Under the pieces are notes generated by a model, which searched no databases, was not told the origin of the DNA, and saw only the letters and a list, made by a program, of their open reading frames with translations. Below are positions 27,192-35,693 of a stretch of 64,000 bases of DNA, one piece after another. How positions within the stretch are numbered: the first letter of the stretch is position 1; every line of letters begins with the position of its first letter. A program made the translations under genes and the position numbers. This stretch comes from Nocardiopsis sp. JB363 (GTDB taxonomy: Bacteria; Actinomycetota; Actinomycetes; Streptosporangiales; Streptosporangiaceae), in the NCBI RefSeq assembly GCF_900143625.1, contig NZ_FRFF01000198.1, positions 1-64,000 on the forward strand. Reading direction: 5' to 3'.

Positions 27192-27674
27192 ATGACACGG
27201 ATCGGAATCACCGGGCACTCCAACCTGACCGAGGAAGGCCGCGAGGTGGTCGCCAAGGCACTCGGGGCGGCCCTGACGCCCTATCGGGGCGGGGAGCTGG
27301 TCGGCATCTCCTGCCTGGCGCGCGGCGCCGACCGACTGTTCGCCGAGGCCGTCCTGCGCGCGGGAGGCAGGGTCGAGGTCGTGCTCCCCTCCGCGGACTA
27401 CCGCGAGAACAAGGTGAAGCCGGAGGACCGCGAGGACTTCGACGGCTTCCTCATCCGCGCGTCGTCGGTGCGGTACATGCCCCACAGGCAGGCCGGTCGC
27501 GCCGCCTACGAGGACGCCAACCAGGCGGTGCTGTCGGACGTGGAACGCCTCTTCGCGGTCTGGGACGGGCGACCCTCCGACGGGCGCGGGGGAACCGCCG
27601 ACGCGGTGGACGCGGCCCGGGGCCAGGGGCTGCCCGTCGAGGTGATCTGGCCGGAGGGTGCCCGCCGCGGGTGA
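27192..27674 (+). CDS. SLOG/LOG-like Rossmann protein of unknown function
   Basis: A 160-aa protein opening RIGITGHSNLT, followed by GISCLARGADRLFAEAVLRAGG and VEVVLPSADYRE. A glycine-rich first loop and a G-A-D-x-LF-A helix are typical of the SLOG superfamily (DprA, LOG and TIR-associated nucleotide sensors). It lacks the PGGxGTxxE motif of cytokinin-releasing LOG enzymes. AAGGGG lies 5 bases before the ATG. It directly follows the XRE/TPR regulator. It may sense a nucleotide-derived ligand, but this is inference from fold pattern alone. Confidence 0.65.
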   Translation: MTRIGITGHSNLTEEGREVVAKALGAALTPYRGGELVGISCLARGADRLFAEAVLRAGGRVEVVLPSADYRENKVKPEDREDFDGFLIRASSVRYMPHRQAGRAAYEDANQAVLSDVERLFAVWDGRPSDGRGGTADAVDAARGQGLPVEVIWPEGARRG

Positions 27675-27891
27675 GCGTCGGGCGGTGCGGTACCCGGTTC
27701 CGGTTGGCCGGATCCGGCCACACTCGTCACGTGCGCGTCGACGGGAAAAGCGGGCTTCACGTGGCAAGTGCGCCAAACAAGACGATTCGCCACCTCGGTC
27801 GCGAAAAACTCGCCATATTGACAAGTTGCGGTGGTCCGATCTCCAATACCGCCTAGTAACCATCGCCTCACTCCCCGCTCATGGAGGCACA

Positions 27892-29166
27892 GTGGAGTAC
27901 CCCTCCCCCGCAACCCCTGTCAGAAGAGCCCTCGTCCCCGTCGCCGCCGGCGCCCTCCTCCTGGGGACGCTGGCCACCGGAAGCGCCACCGCCGAACCCG
28001 CCTACGGGTTGTACGAGATCGACGGCGTGCGCACCGCGGAGGAACGTTCCGAGATCGCGGCCACCGGTGTGGCGATCGACCACGTCGGCGACGACTCGTT
28101 GCTGGTCACCGGATCGGCCGAGGACGTCGACGAGTTGGACTCCCTCGGTTACGCCGCCGAGCCCTACGACCTCCCCGAGACCTTCGCGAATCCGGACCCG
28201 GGTTACACCACCTACCCCGAACTGCTGGAGGTCGTGGACGAGGTCGTCGCCCAGCACCCCGACCTCGCCTCCCAGGAGGTCTACGGGCAGTCCTACGAGG
28301 GCCAGGACCTGGTCGCGGTGAAGATCAGCGACAACGTGTCCGTGGACGAGGATCAGCCCGAGGTGCTGTTCACCCACTCCCAGCACGCGCGCGAACACCT
28401 CACCGTGGAGATGGCGATCTACCTGATGCGCCTGCTCACGGACGGGTACGGCGAGGACGACCGGATCACCGATCTGGTCGACGGCCGGGAGATCTGGATC
28501 CTGCCGAACGTCAACCCCGACGGCAGCGAGTACGACATGGCGGGCGACACCTGGCGGGACTGGCGCAAGAACCGCCAGCCCAGCGAGGGTTCGTCGGCCA
28601 TCGGCACCGACCTGAACCGCAACTGGGCCTACAACTGGGGCTGCTGCGGCGGTTCCTCCGGCGACCCGGAGAGCATCACCTACCGGGGCGACGCGGCCGA
28701 GTCCGGTGTCGAGGTGGCCGCCGTCGCGGACTTCGTGCGCGGCCGCGTGGTGGACGGCGAACAGCAGATCACCAGCGCCATCGACTTCCACACCTACAGC
28801 GAGCTCATCCTCTGGCCGTTCGGGCACACCTACGACGAGACCAACGACGCGATGTCGCAGGAGGAGTACGACACCCACGAGGCGCTGGGCGAGTACATGG
28901 CCGAGGCCAACGGGTACACGCCCCAACAGTCCAGCGACCTGTACGTCACGGACGGGTCCATCAACGACTGGTTGTGGGCCGACCAGGGCATCGTCAACTT
29001 CACTTACGAGATGTACCCGAAGTCGCCCGCGGACGGTGGTTTCTACCCGCCCTCGTCGGTCATCGAGCGTGAGACCTCGCGCAACGAGGAGGCGGTACTG
29101 CGCCTGCTCGACTACGCGGACTGCCCCTACCGCATCATCGACCAGGAAGGGACGTACTGCGGCTGA
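27892..29166 (+). CDS. secreted M14 zinc carboxypeptidase
   Basis: A 424-aa protein with a clear signal peptide (RRALVPVAAGALLLGTLATG, cleavage likely after SATA), an N-terminal prodomain (about 30-95) and a peptidase M14 domain. Zinc ligands are in HSQHAREHLTVEM (HxxE) and the later His of SAIDFHTYSELILWPFG. Substrate-site residues are DLNRNWAYNWG, and the catalytic Glu is in VNFTYEMYPKSP. Cys pairs (CC in NWGCCGGSS, CPY and YCG near the end) suggest disulfides. It should trim C-terminal residues from extracellular peptides. The GTG start has GGAGG 4 bases upstream. Confidence 0.9.
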   Translation: MEYPSPATPVRRALVPVAAGALLLGTLATGSATAEPAYGLYEIDGVRTAEERSEIAATGVAIDHVGDDSLLVTGSAEDVDELDSLGYAAEPYDLPETFANPDPGYTTYPELLEVVDEVVAQHPDLASQEVYGQSYEGQDLVAVKISDNVSVDEDQPEVLFTHSQHAREHLTVEMAIYLMRLLTDGYGEDDRITDLVDGREIWILPNVNPDGSEYDMAGDTWRDWRKNRQPSEGSSAIGTDLNRNWAYNWGCCGGSSGDPESITYRGDAAESGVEVAAVADFVRGRVVDGEQQITSAIDFHTYSELILWPFGHTYDETNDAMSQEEYDTHEALGEYMAEANGYTPQQSSDLYVTDGSINDWLWADQGIVNFTYEMYPKSPADGGFYPPSSVIERETSRNEEAVLRLLDYADCPYRIIDQEGTYCG

Positions 29167-29180
29167 CCCGCCTCAGTGAA

Positions 29181-29210
29181 GGCCCCGGTCCGCCCACTCG
29201 GACCGGGGCC
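29181..29210. terminator. bidirectional terminator carboxypeptidase / amidohydrolase
   Basis: A perfect 12-bp stem (29181-29192 with 29199-29210) has a 6-base loop between two convergent genes. It is followed rightward by CTCTC. Confidence 0.8.
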
Positions 29211-29217
29211 CTCTCAT

Positions 29218-30516
29218 CTACCCGAAGCGGTTGCGATACGTCAGCCCGTCCTTGACGATGACCGACAGGTTCCGCTCGGGATCGGCCAACAGGGAAAGGT
29301 CCTTGGTGGGATCGCCCTCCACCACCAGCAGGTCCGCCCAGGCGCCCGGCCGCACCACCCCCAGCTCGGCTTGACCATAGGGGTCGCGGTTCCCGGACAT
29401 GCGCAGCAGGGCCGCGTTGCCCGAGGTGCCCACGCGCAGGGCGTCCACCGGTGACATGTACCGGTCCAGGCGGGCGAACATCCGTGATTGTCGATCGCCC
29501 GCGTCCGGGGCGAAGAGCAGGTCCGTGCCGAAGGCGAGCCGCGCGCCGTGATCGCGAGCCCAGGTGAACAGGTGGTCCACCCCTTGGCAGACCCTGGCGT
29601 CCTTCTCCTTGGACCGCGGGTCGGGGAAGGTGTGGTCGCCCTCGGCGAAAGGCTGGGTGCTCAGCCACGCCCCCTTGCTCGCGATGAGGGCGACCGTCTC
29701 CTCGTCCGCCAACTGCCCGTGTTCGATGGAGCGGACCCCCGCGTCCAGGGCACGCTTGATCCCCTCCGTGGTGAACACGTGCACGGCGACGTAGGTTCCC
29801 CAGTCCTCGGCGGCCCGGACCGCCACCCGTAGCTCCTCCGGGGTGAACTGAACCACGTCCAGGTCGTCATAGACCGAGGTGACCCCACCACCGGCCATGA
29901 GTTTGACCTGACTGGCCCCCTTCTTGAGCTGTTCGCGTACGGCGGCGAGCACCCGTTCGGTCCCGTCCGCGACCCGCATGATCCCCACCTGGTCCGCTCG
30001 GGAGAGAGGCCCGCCCAGGGCGGTGGGCGCGTCGTAGACGGCGGAGAAGTCGCCGTGCCCGGCGGTCTGGGAGATCGCGGCGTTGCTCGGATAGATACGC
30101 GGGCCCGGGAAGTCACCGGAGTCGATCACGTTCTTGATCGCCGTGGTGGGACCGCCCATGTCACGCGCCGAGGTGAACCCGCGCATGAGCATGCGTCGGG
30201 CCTCGACGAGGGCCTTGCAGTGCACCAGCCCGTCCGGGCCGGTCAGCACTTCGAGAGCGGAGACACCGGCCACGGCCAGGTGCGTGTGGGCGTCGATGAG
30301 CCCGGGCATGAGCACCCGGGTGATCTCTCCCGCCTCACCGGCGCAGTCGATGACCCGGGCGCCGTCGGGTTCGGCGAACGTGTCCGTGTGAGGGACGATC
30401 CGTTCGATGTGCCTTCCGCACACCACCACGTGCCCGGGTTCGAGTCGGTCGTTCTCCCCGTCGAAGACGCGCACGTTCTTGAGGACCAGATGTGATGACT
30501 CAGGGTTGTTGTTCAC
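29218..30516 (-). CDS. metal-dependent amidohydrolase (imidazolonepropionase/prolidase-like)
   Basis: A 432-aa cytosolic amidohydrolase-superfamily enzyme. The metal-site motifs are LMPGLIDAHTHLAVAG (HxH), a probable carbamylated Lys near QLKKGASQVKLMAGGG, VAVHVFTTEG, VRSIEHGQL, and the catalytic Asp in AFGTDLLFAPD. C-terminal PGAWADLLVVEGDPTKDL rebuilds the small beta-sandwich. Relatives include Xaa-Pro dipeptidases and imidazolonepropionase-like hydrolases; the substrate cannot be named. The GTG at 30516 is chosen because the residues upstream of it are low-complexity and GGGGGG lies nearby, but an ATG at 30588 is possible. Confidence 0.85.
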   Translation of the reverse strand: MNNNPESSHLVLKNVRVFDGENDRLEPGHVVVCGRHIERIVPHTDTFAEPDGARVIDCAGEAGEITRVLMPGLIDAHTHLAVAGVSALEVLTGPDGLVHCKALVEARRMLMRGFTSARDMGGPTTAIKNVIDSGDFPGPRIYPSNAAISQTAGHGDFSAVYDAPTALGGPLSRADQVGIMRVADGTERVLAAVREQLKKGASQVKLMAGGGVTSVYDDLDVVQFTPEELRVAVRAAEDWGTYVAVHVFTTEGIKRALDAGVRSIEHGQLADEETVALIASKGAWLSTQPFAEGDHTFPDPRSKEKDARVCQGVDHLFTWARDHGARLAFGTDLLFAPDAGDRQSRMFARLDRYMSPVDALRVGTSGNAALLRMSGNRDPYGQAELGVVRPGAWADLLVVEGDPTKDLSLLADPERNLSVIVKDGLTYRNRFG

Positions 30517-30625
30517 ATCCCCCCTGTGATCACCGCCGCGCCCCCCAAAACCTCCGACCCCACTTCGACCGGGCACATCGTCGTACATACGAGGGGATTC
30601 GGCGATGAGTCCGGGGCGTGACGAA

Positions 30626-30691
30626 GGGCCCCTCCTGCCGGTCTCGGAGGGGCCCGGCCACGGGGCTCGGGTGCAGGTCCGGCCCCGTGGC
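30626..30691 (-). terminator. tandem hairpins downstream of gcl
   Basis: Two consecutive perfect stems follow the gcl stop. The first reached is 30657-30666 with 30682-30691 (10 bp). The second is 30626-30635 with 30646-30655 (10 bp), followed leftward by TTCGT. Confidence 0.7.
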
Positions 30692-30702
30692 GGTCTCTTC
30701 GG

Positions 30703-32418
30703 TCAGGCGCCCGGCAGCGGCTCGAACTCCTTGACCGCGTCGATGGCCGGACCGTGCGGGGTGTTGGCCTCGCGCTCGATCATGATCTCCACCAGCACCG
30801 GCCGCGAGGTCGCTTTGGCCTCCTTGCGCGCCCACTCCAGGGAGTCGCGGACCTCGCCCGGCTCCCACACGCGCCGCCCTGAGCACCCGTAGGCCTCCAT
30901 GAGCTTGACGTTGTCGGTGCCGTACTCGTCGTAGTGGACGTCCACCTGGAAGTTCATGTCGAACGGGATGGACGCCTGGCGGATCAGGCCCAGGTACTCG
31001 TTGTTGAGCATGATGATCACGTAGGGCACGTCGTACTGGGCGGCGACCGCCAACTCCTCGACCATGTACTGGAAGCCGTAGTCGCCGACGATGCCGACGA
31101 CCTCGGCGTCGGGCTCGGTGTTCTTGAGCGCCTTCTTGACGCCGATGGCCGCGGGGATCTCCCAGCCGAGCGGGCCGGCCTGGCCGCAGATCTGGTAGTG
31201 GCGCGGCTTGTACGCCTTCTGGTGCTGGCCGCCCCAGATCTGGTAGAGGCCGATGGCGGTGACGAAGTAGGTGTCGGCGTCGAAGACCTCGTTGATCTCC
31301 TTGTACACGCGCGGTGCCTTCACCGGGACACTGTCGAAGTCCTCGCGGCGGGTGAGGGTGTCCTTCAGGTCGCCGACGCGGGCGATCCACTCCCCCACCC
31401 GCGCCTTGGCCCGGCGACGCTTGGCGGCGTCCAGCAGTTCGCGCAGGAATAGGCGGGCGTCGGAGACCACGCCCAGGTCGGGTTCGAAGACCCGGCCGAT
31501 CTGGGTGGCCGCGATGTCGACGTGGATGAACTTACGCTCGCCCCGGTAGACGTCGATCTGACCGGTGTGGCGGTCGGCGAAGCGCGCGCCCACCGCCAGG
31601 ACCAGGTCGGACTCCAGGAAGGACGTGTTGCCGTAGCGCTGAGAGGTCTGCACACCGGTCATGCCCGAGTACAGCGGTGAGTCCTCGTCGAAGGAGCCCT
31701 TGCCCATGAGGGTGACCTGCACGGGGACCTGGAGGTACTCGGCGAGTTCGCGCAGGTCCTCGGACGCCTCGGCCAGGATGATGCCGCCACCGGCGAGGAT
31801 GAGCGGACGCTCGGCCTCCAGCAGCAGGTCCAAGGCCTTCTCCACGCGCGGCAGGTGCGGCTCGACGGTGTTGATCTTGAGCGCGCTGTCCAGGGCCGGG
31901 TCGTACTCGATGACCTTCTGCGCGACGTCCAGGGGAATGTCGATCAGAACCGGTCCGGGGCGCCCCTCCTGGGCGACTCGGAACGCCTCGCGGAAGATCC
32001 ACGGGGCGGTGGCCGCCTCCTTGATCTGCACGGCCCACTTGGTGACGGGCTTGGCGATCTCGACGATGTCGACCGCCTGGAACCCCTCCTTGTCGAGCAG
32101 GTCGGTGCGCTGCTGACCGGTGATGCACACGATCGGGACGGAGTCCGCGATGGCGGTGTACAGCCCGGTGATCATGTTGGTGCCGGCCGGGCCGGAGGTA
32201 CCGATGGCCACGCCGACCTTGCCGGTGGTGCGGGACCATCCGTCGGCCATGTGGGTGGCGCCCTCCTCGTGGCGGACGGTCAGGTGCTCGATGCCACCGA
32301 CGTCTTCGAGGGCCTTGTAGAGCGGGAGGATCGCTGCGCCTGGGCAGCCGAAGGCGGTATCGACGCCCTCGTCCTTGAGAATCTCCACGACCGCGTTCAT
32401 CGCGGGCATCTTCGCCAT
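30703..32418 (-). CDS. gcl: glyoxylate carboligase (tartronate-semialdehyde synthase)
   Basis: A 571-aa ThDP enzyme that joins two glyoxylates into tartronate semialdehyde with CO2 loss. Its N-terminus (MAKMPAMNAVVEILKDEG) and the blocks ICGQAGPLGWEIPAA and VGDYGFQYMVEELAV follow E. coli Gcl closely, the last being the ThDP/Mg site. The position that is Val51 in E. coli Gcl is Glu here (RHEEGATHMADGW, residue 51), so the canonical ThDP glutamate is retained. It is downstream of hyi and glxR on the same strand, giving the complete glyoxylate-to-glycerate route. A weak stem (about 32484-32506) lies in the gap after glxR. Confidence 0.9.
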   Translation of the reverse strand: MAKMPAMNAVVEILKDEGVDTAFGCPGAAILPLYKALEDVGGIEHLTVRHEEGATHMADGWSRTTGKVGVAIGTSGPAGTNMITGLYTAIADSVPIVCITGQQRTDLLDKEGFQAVDIVEIAKPVTKWAVQIKEAATAPWIFREAFRVAQEGRPGPVLIDIPLDVAQKVIEYDPALDSALKINTVEPHLPRVEKALDLLLEAERPLILAGGGIILAEASEDLRELAEYLQVPVQVTLMGKGSFDEDSPLYSGMTGVQTSQRYGNTSFLESDLVLAVGARFADRHTGQIDVYRGERKFIHVDIAATQIGRVFEPDLGVVSDARLFLRELLDAAKRRRAKARVGEWIARVGDLKDTLTRREDFDSVPVKAPRVYKEINEVFDADTYFVTAIGLYQIWGGQHQKAYKPRHYQICGQAGPLGWEIPAAIGVKKALKNTEPDAEVVGIVGDYGFQYMVEELAVAAQYDVPYVIIMLNNEYLGLIRQASIPFDMNFQVDVHYDEYGTDNVKLMEAYGCSGRRVWEPGEVRDSLEWARKEAKATSRPVLVEIMIEREANTPHGPAIDAVKEFEPLPGA

Positions 32419-32546
32419 GGGAGTGAACCCTTCAGTGCTGGGGTGACTGTGTGTGCCAGGGGTGGGGGCACCATCGCTTCGGTCCCGGGTGGGCCAACAC
32501 CCGGGGACGACGGCGTCGCCCCGTGTCCTACGGGAGAATCGAGTTC

Positions 32547-33434
32547 CTACCGGTCGCGTCCGGAGAGCTGCTCGACGAGCTTGAGCAGCGCGGAGTGGTC
32601 GAGGCCGCCGTGCCCCTGGTTCTTGAGCGCGGCGACGTACTGCGCGACCTGCGACCCGAGCGGGATCGCCACACCGGCGGCGCTCGCGGAGTCGGTGATG
32701 ATGCGCATGTCCTTGTCGTGCAGGGCGATCCGGAAGCCGGGATCGAAGTTCCGTTCGCGCATGCCCTTGCCCTTGCGCTGGAGAACGGTGCTGCCGGCGA
32801 GCCCGCCGCCCAGGACCTCCAGGCCGGCCTCGGTCTCCACGCCGTGCGCCTCCAAGAACACCAGGGCCTCGGCGAGGAGCTGAATGTTGCCGGCGACGAT
32901 GAGCTGGTTGGCGGCCTTGACCGTCTGGCCGGAACCACTGGGGCCGACGAGGACGGGGGTGCTGCCGAGGACGTCGAAGATCGATCGGGCGGCGTCGAAG
33001 TCCTCCTGGGCACCGCCGACCATGATGGAGAGCTTGGACTCGATGGCACCGGCCTCACCACCGCTGACCGGGGCGTCCAGGACCCGGAAGCCGCGCTCGG
33101 CGCCGGTGGCGGCGAGGGCGCGGGCGACGTCGGGACGGATGGTGCTCATGTCGATGACGAGCGTCCCGGGCCCGGCGTGGTCGTAGACGCCGCCCTCACC
33201 GGTCAGGACGGCCTCGACGTCCGGGGAGTCGGGGACCATCGTGATGACGACGTCGGCGTCGGAGACCGCGTCGGCGACGCTGCCGCCGCGCAGGCCGCCC
33301 TCGCCGACCAGGGCGTCGACGCGCTGCGGGCTGCGGTTGTAGCCGGTGACGGTGTGACCGGCGCGGACGAGGTTGACGGCCATCGGCAGGCCCATGATGC
33401 CGAGGCCGATGAACGCGATCTTCTGGGCGGACAT
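32547..33434 (-). CDS. glxR: 2-hydroxy-3-oxopropionate (tartronate semialdehyde) reductase
   Basis: A 295-aa beta-hydroxyacid dehydrogenase that reduces tartronate semialdehyde to D-glycerate. The Rossmann motif is KIAFIGLGIMGLPMAVNLV at residues 4-22. The substrate block is LDAPVSGGEAGAIESKLSIM near 118, and the catalytic Lys is in GSGQTVKAANQLIVAGN near 170. AAGGAC lies 5 bases upstream of the ATG at 33434. It sits 32 bases after hyi and 128 bases before gcl. Its position between Hyi and Gcl fixes the substrate better than sequence alone. Confidence 0.92.
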   Translation of the reverse strand: MSAQKIAFIGLGIMGLPMAVNLVRAGHTVTGYNRSPQRVDALVGEGGLRGGSVADAVSDADVVITMVPDSPDVEAVLTGEGGVYDHAGPGTLVIDMSTIRPDVARALAATGAERGFRVLDAPVSGGEAGAIESKLSIMVGGAQEDFDAARSIFDVLGSTPVLVGPSGSGQTVKAANQLIVAGNIQLLAEALVFLEAHGVETEAGLEVLGGGLAGSTVLQRKGKGMRERNFDPGFRIALHDKDMRIITDSASAAGVAIPLGSQVAQYVAALKNQGHGGLDHSALLKLVEQLSGRDR

Positions 33435-33466
33435 GGCGGGTCCTTGTCTGTCGGTGTGCGCGGTGC

Positions 33467-34264
33467 TCAACGAAGCCAGCCGAAGCTTTCGGCGGAGGGG
33501 ACGGTGGGCTTGTACTCCAGGCCCACCGGGCCCCGGTAGCCGCCGGCCTGGGACGCGGTGAGGAGTTCGTCGATGGGGAGTTCGCCGGTGCCGGGTTCAC
33601 CGCGGCCGGGGGCGTCGGCGATCTGGATGTGCCCGAAGGCGGCGGCGTGCTCGCGCACCACGGCGGCGACGTCGTCGCCGTTGACGGCGAGGTGGAAGAA
33701 GTCGGCGAGCAGGGCGACGTTGTCGGCCCCCGCGTCCTTCGCCCGGGCGACGAAGGCCAGGCCTTCGGCCGCGGTCTTGAGCGGGTAGGTCTCGGCCCCG
33801 CTGAGGGGTTCGATGAGTACGGTGCCGCCGACCTCGGCGACGCCTTCGGCCGCGGCGAGGGTGTTCTCCAGCGCGATGCGGTCCTGTTCGGCCGGGTCGA
33901 CACCGTCCTGGCGCAGCCCGTAGAGGGCGTTGAAGCCGGTGGCTCCCGTACGTTCGGCGATCTGCGCGACGACGCCGATGTTGGCGCGGAACTCGGCGGC
34001 GCGGTCGGGGTGGGAGAGCACGCCGCGGTCGGGGCCGGGCAGCCGTCCCGCGAAGAAGTTGAGTCCGGTCAGGCGCACGCCGGCGGTGTCGATGGCGGTG
34101 ACGAAGGCGTCGACGTCGGCCTGGTCGGGGGTGGCGGTCTCGAAGGGCCACCAGAACTCGACGGCGTGGAAACCCGCGTCCCTGGCGGCCTGGGGGCGTT
34201 CGTCGACGGGGAGTTCGGTGAAGAGCAGGGAGCAGTTCACCGTGTACCCGAGTGTGTGGCTCAT
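33467..34264 (-). CDS. hyi: hydroxypyruvate isomerase
   Basis: A 265-aa TIM-barrel isomerase that interconverts hydroxypyruvate and tartronate semialdehyde. Landmarks are YTVNCSLLFTELPVDERP, GFHAVEFWWPF, the catalytic Glu in TVLIEPLSG, the metal ligands in LLADFFHLAVNGDD and HIQIADAPGRGEPGTGEL, and the C-terminal GLEYKPT. It is first in the leftward hyi-glxR-gcl operon and starts 21 bases from a pair of operator-like sites shared with the divergent uraD operon. Confidence 0.93.
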   Translation of the reverse strand: MSHTLGYTVNCSLLFTELPVDERPQAARDAGFHAVEFWWPFETATPDQADVDAFVTAIDTAGVRLTGLNFFAGRLPGPDRGVLSHPDRAAEFRANIGVVAQIAERTGATGFNALYGLRQDGVDPAEQDRIALENTLAAAEGVAEVGGTVLIEPLSGAETYPLKTAAEGLAFVARAKDAGADNVALLADFFHLAVNGDDVAAVVREHAAAFGHIQIADAPGRGEPGTGELPIDELLTASQAGGYRGPVGLEYKPTVPSAESFGWLR

Positions 34265-34284
34265 GTTCGGCCTCCAGAAGCTAC

Positions 34285-34320
34285 TTCCACATTACGGAAA
34301 CTACTTTTCGCTTTAAGGAA
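34285..34320. promoter_or_regulatory. paired operator sites next to hyi
   Basis: TTCCACATTACGGAA (34285-34299) is an imperfect palindrome. TTTCGCTTTAAGGAA (34306-34320) matches TTCCGCATTACGGAA at 12 of 15 positions. The starts are exactly 21 bases apart, two helical turns. Proposed binding sites for the IclR-family regulator encoded at 43474-44316. Confidence 0.6.
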
Positions 34321-34516
34321 TGATTTGAGTGTGCAGCGACCCACTGAGCCTTGTCAACCACTCCGCCGCCCCGAGTCCACCTTGAGAACCGACCCACCCT
34401 CCGCGAACAGCAACTTCACGAGTTCTTCGCGCGAGGGCACGGAACCCGGACTTTTTCGCGGATTACCCCTTGCCAGTGTTGACAAGGTCACACTGTCATC
34501 AATTAGAGTCCCCTCA

Positions 34517-34552
34517 ATCCGTAATGCGGAATCAGCTATCTGCCCTACGAAA
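34517..34552. promoter_or_regulatory. paired operator sites next to uraD
   Basis: ATCCGTAATGCGGAA (34517-34531) fits the palindromic pattern TTCCRYAWTRYGGAA at 14 of 15 positions. A weaker copy, ATCTGCCCTACGAAA (34538-34552), again starts 21 bases later. The pair lies 65-100 bases before uraD. Confidence 0.55.
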
Positions 34553-34616
34553 CCAAGGTCTGGGCTTTCGGACCCCACGCCCACGCGGGGCTACCGGCCG
34601 GACCCAGGGAGAACAC

Positions 34617-35171
34617 ATGCCCGAGACCACCCCGGACACCTCGGGGGCGGCCCCCGAACCGGGACTGGCCCACCTGAACCGGCTGTCGAAGGAGGACCTG
34701 CGCACCGAACTCGCGCAGTGCCTCGACATCGACCGCTGGGTGGAGGCCGTCGCCGCCGAGGCGCCCTTCACCGACCGCACCACCCTGCTCGCCCATGCCG
34801 ACGAGCACGCGCGCGCGATCACCTCCGCCGAGGTCGCCACCGCCCTGGCCCGCCACCCGCGCATCGGGGAGAAGGCCTCGGGCGAGAACACCGAAGCGGC
34901 CTGGTCACGCGGGGAACAATCCGCGTTCGCCGCCGACATCGACGACGCCTCCACCCGTGTCCAGCGGATCTTCACCCACGCGCAGGGTGAGTACGAGGGG
35001 CGCTTCGGGCAGATCTACCTCGTCTGCGCCAGCGGACGCTCCAGCCGGGAGCTCCTCATGGACCTGGTCACCCGTCTGGACAACGATCCCGAGTCCGAAC
35101 TCGTCGTGGTCGGCGACGAACTGCGCAAGATCGCCGGGCTGCGCCTGGTCAAACTGTTGGAGGCGGCATGA
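34617..35171 (+). CDS. uraD: OHCU decarboxylase (uraD type)
   Basis: A 184-aa 2-oxo-4-hydroxy-4-carboxy-5-ureidoimidazoline decarboxylase, the third urate-degradation step yielding S-allantoin. Conserved blocks are LNRLSKEDLRTELAQCLDID, ALARHPRIGEKASG (HPRIG includes the catalytic His region), SRGEQSAF, and FGQIYLVCASGRSS. GGGAGA lies 4 bases before the ATG at 34617. It overlaps uraH by the ATGA quartet. It is first gene of the rightward urate operon. Confidence 0.94.
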   Translation: MPETTPDTSGAAPEPGLAHLNRLSKEDLRTELAQCLDIDRWVEAVAAEAPFTDRTTLLAHADEHARAITSAEVATALARHPRIGEKASGENTEAAWSRGEQSAFAADIDDASTRVQRIFTHAQGEYEGRFGQIYLVCASGRSSRELLMDLVTRLDNDPESELVVVGDELRKIAGLRLVKLLEAA

Positions 35172-35512
35172 GCCACGTGACCACCCACATCCTCGACGCC
35201 GCGTTGGGACGACCCGCCCGGAACGTGCCCGTGCGCCTGGAGGCCGCCGCCGACAGCGCGCGCACCTCCTGGAAGCCGGTGGCCGAGGGTCGCACCAACG
35301 ACGACGGGCGCGTCCCCGACCTCGGACCGGATCAGCTCGACGCCGGGTACTACCGGGTCGTGTTCGACACCGAGTCCTACTTCACCGCGACCGGGCAGAA
35401 GGGCTTCTACCCCGAGGTCGCCATCGTGTTCGACCTCGCGGACGAGGACGCGCACTACCACGTGCCGCTCCTGCTCAGCCCGTTCGCCTACTCGACCTAC
35501 CGGGGTTCCTAG
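35168..35512 (+). CDS. uraH: 5-hydroxyisourate hydrolase (transthyretin-like)
   Basis: A 114-aa transthyretin-related hydrolase that opens 5-hydroxyisourate to OHCU. Visible signatures are the N-terminal THILDAALGRPARNVPVRLE (His and Arg catalytic), the central FDTESYF and FYPEVAIVFDL, and the C-terminal tetrapeptide motif in SPFAYSTYRGS (YRGS, essential in the family). It is translationally coupled to uraD and precedes urate oxidase after 181 bases, so all three urate-to-allantoin steps are consecutive. Confidence 0.96.
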   Translation: MSHVTTHILDAALGRPARNVPVRLEAAADSARTSWKPVAEGRTNDDGRVPDLGPDQLDAGYYRVVFDTESYFTATGQKGFYPEVAIVFDLADEDAHYHVPLLLSPFAYSTYRGS

Positions 35513-35693
35513 AACCACCCCGGACCCTCGACCCAGGAGAAGCGCCAGGACACATCCCGGCCCCGCATAGGCACCCCCGACTCTTCGAGTGCGTGACAGG
35601 TCCTTCCGCATGACCACAGCGGTCCTCCCTCATACGCACAGCGCGCACCGGCGCGAGCGATGAAACGAATCCATACGGATGGAGTTCACCCTG

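Larger units (their letters stand above)
34265..34616. other. divergent regulatory region hyi / uraD
   Basis: 352 bases without a gene. It carries two pairs of imperfect 15-bp palindromes, annotated separately, one pair beside each start. The centre (34440-34520) is AT-richer, with TTGACA at 34479-34484 on the rightward strand. Both operons are probably driven and repressed from here. Confidence 0.6.
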
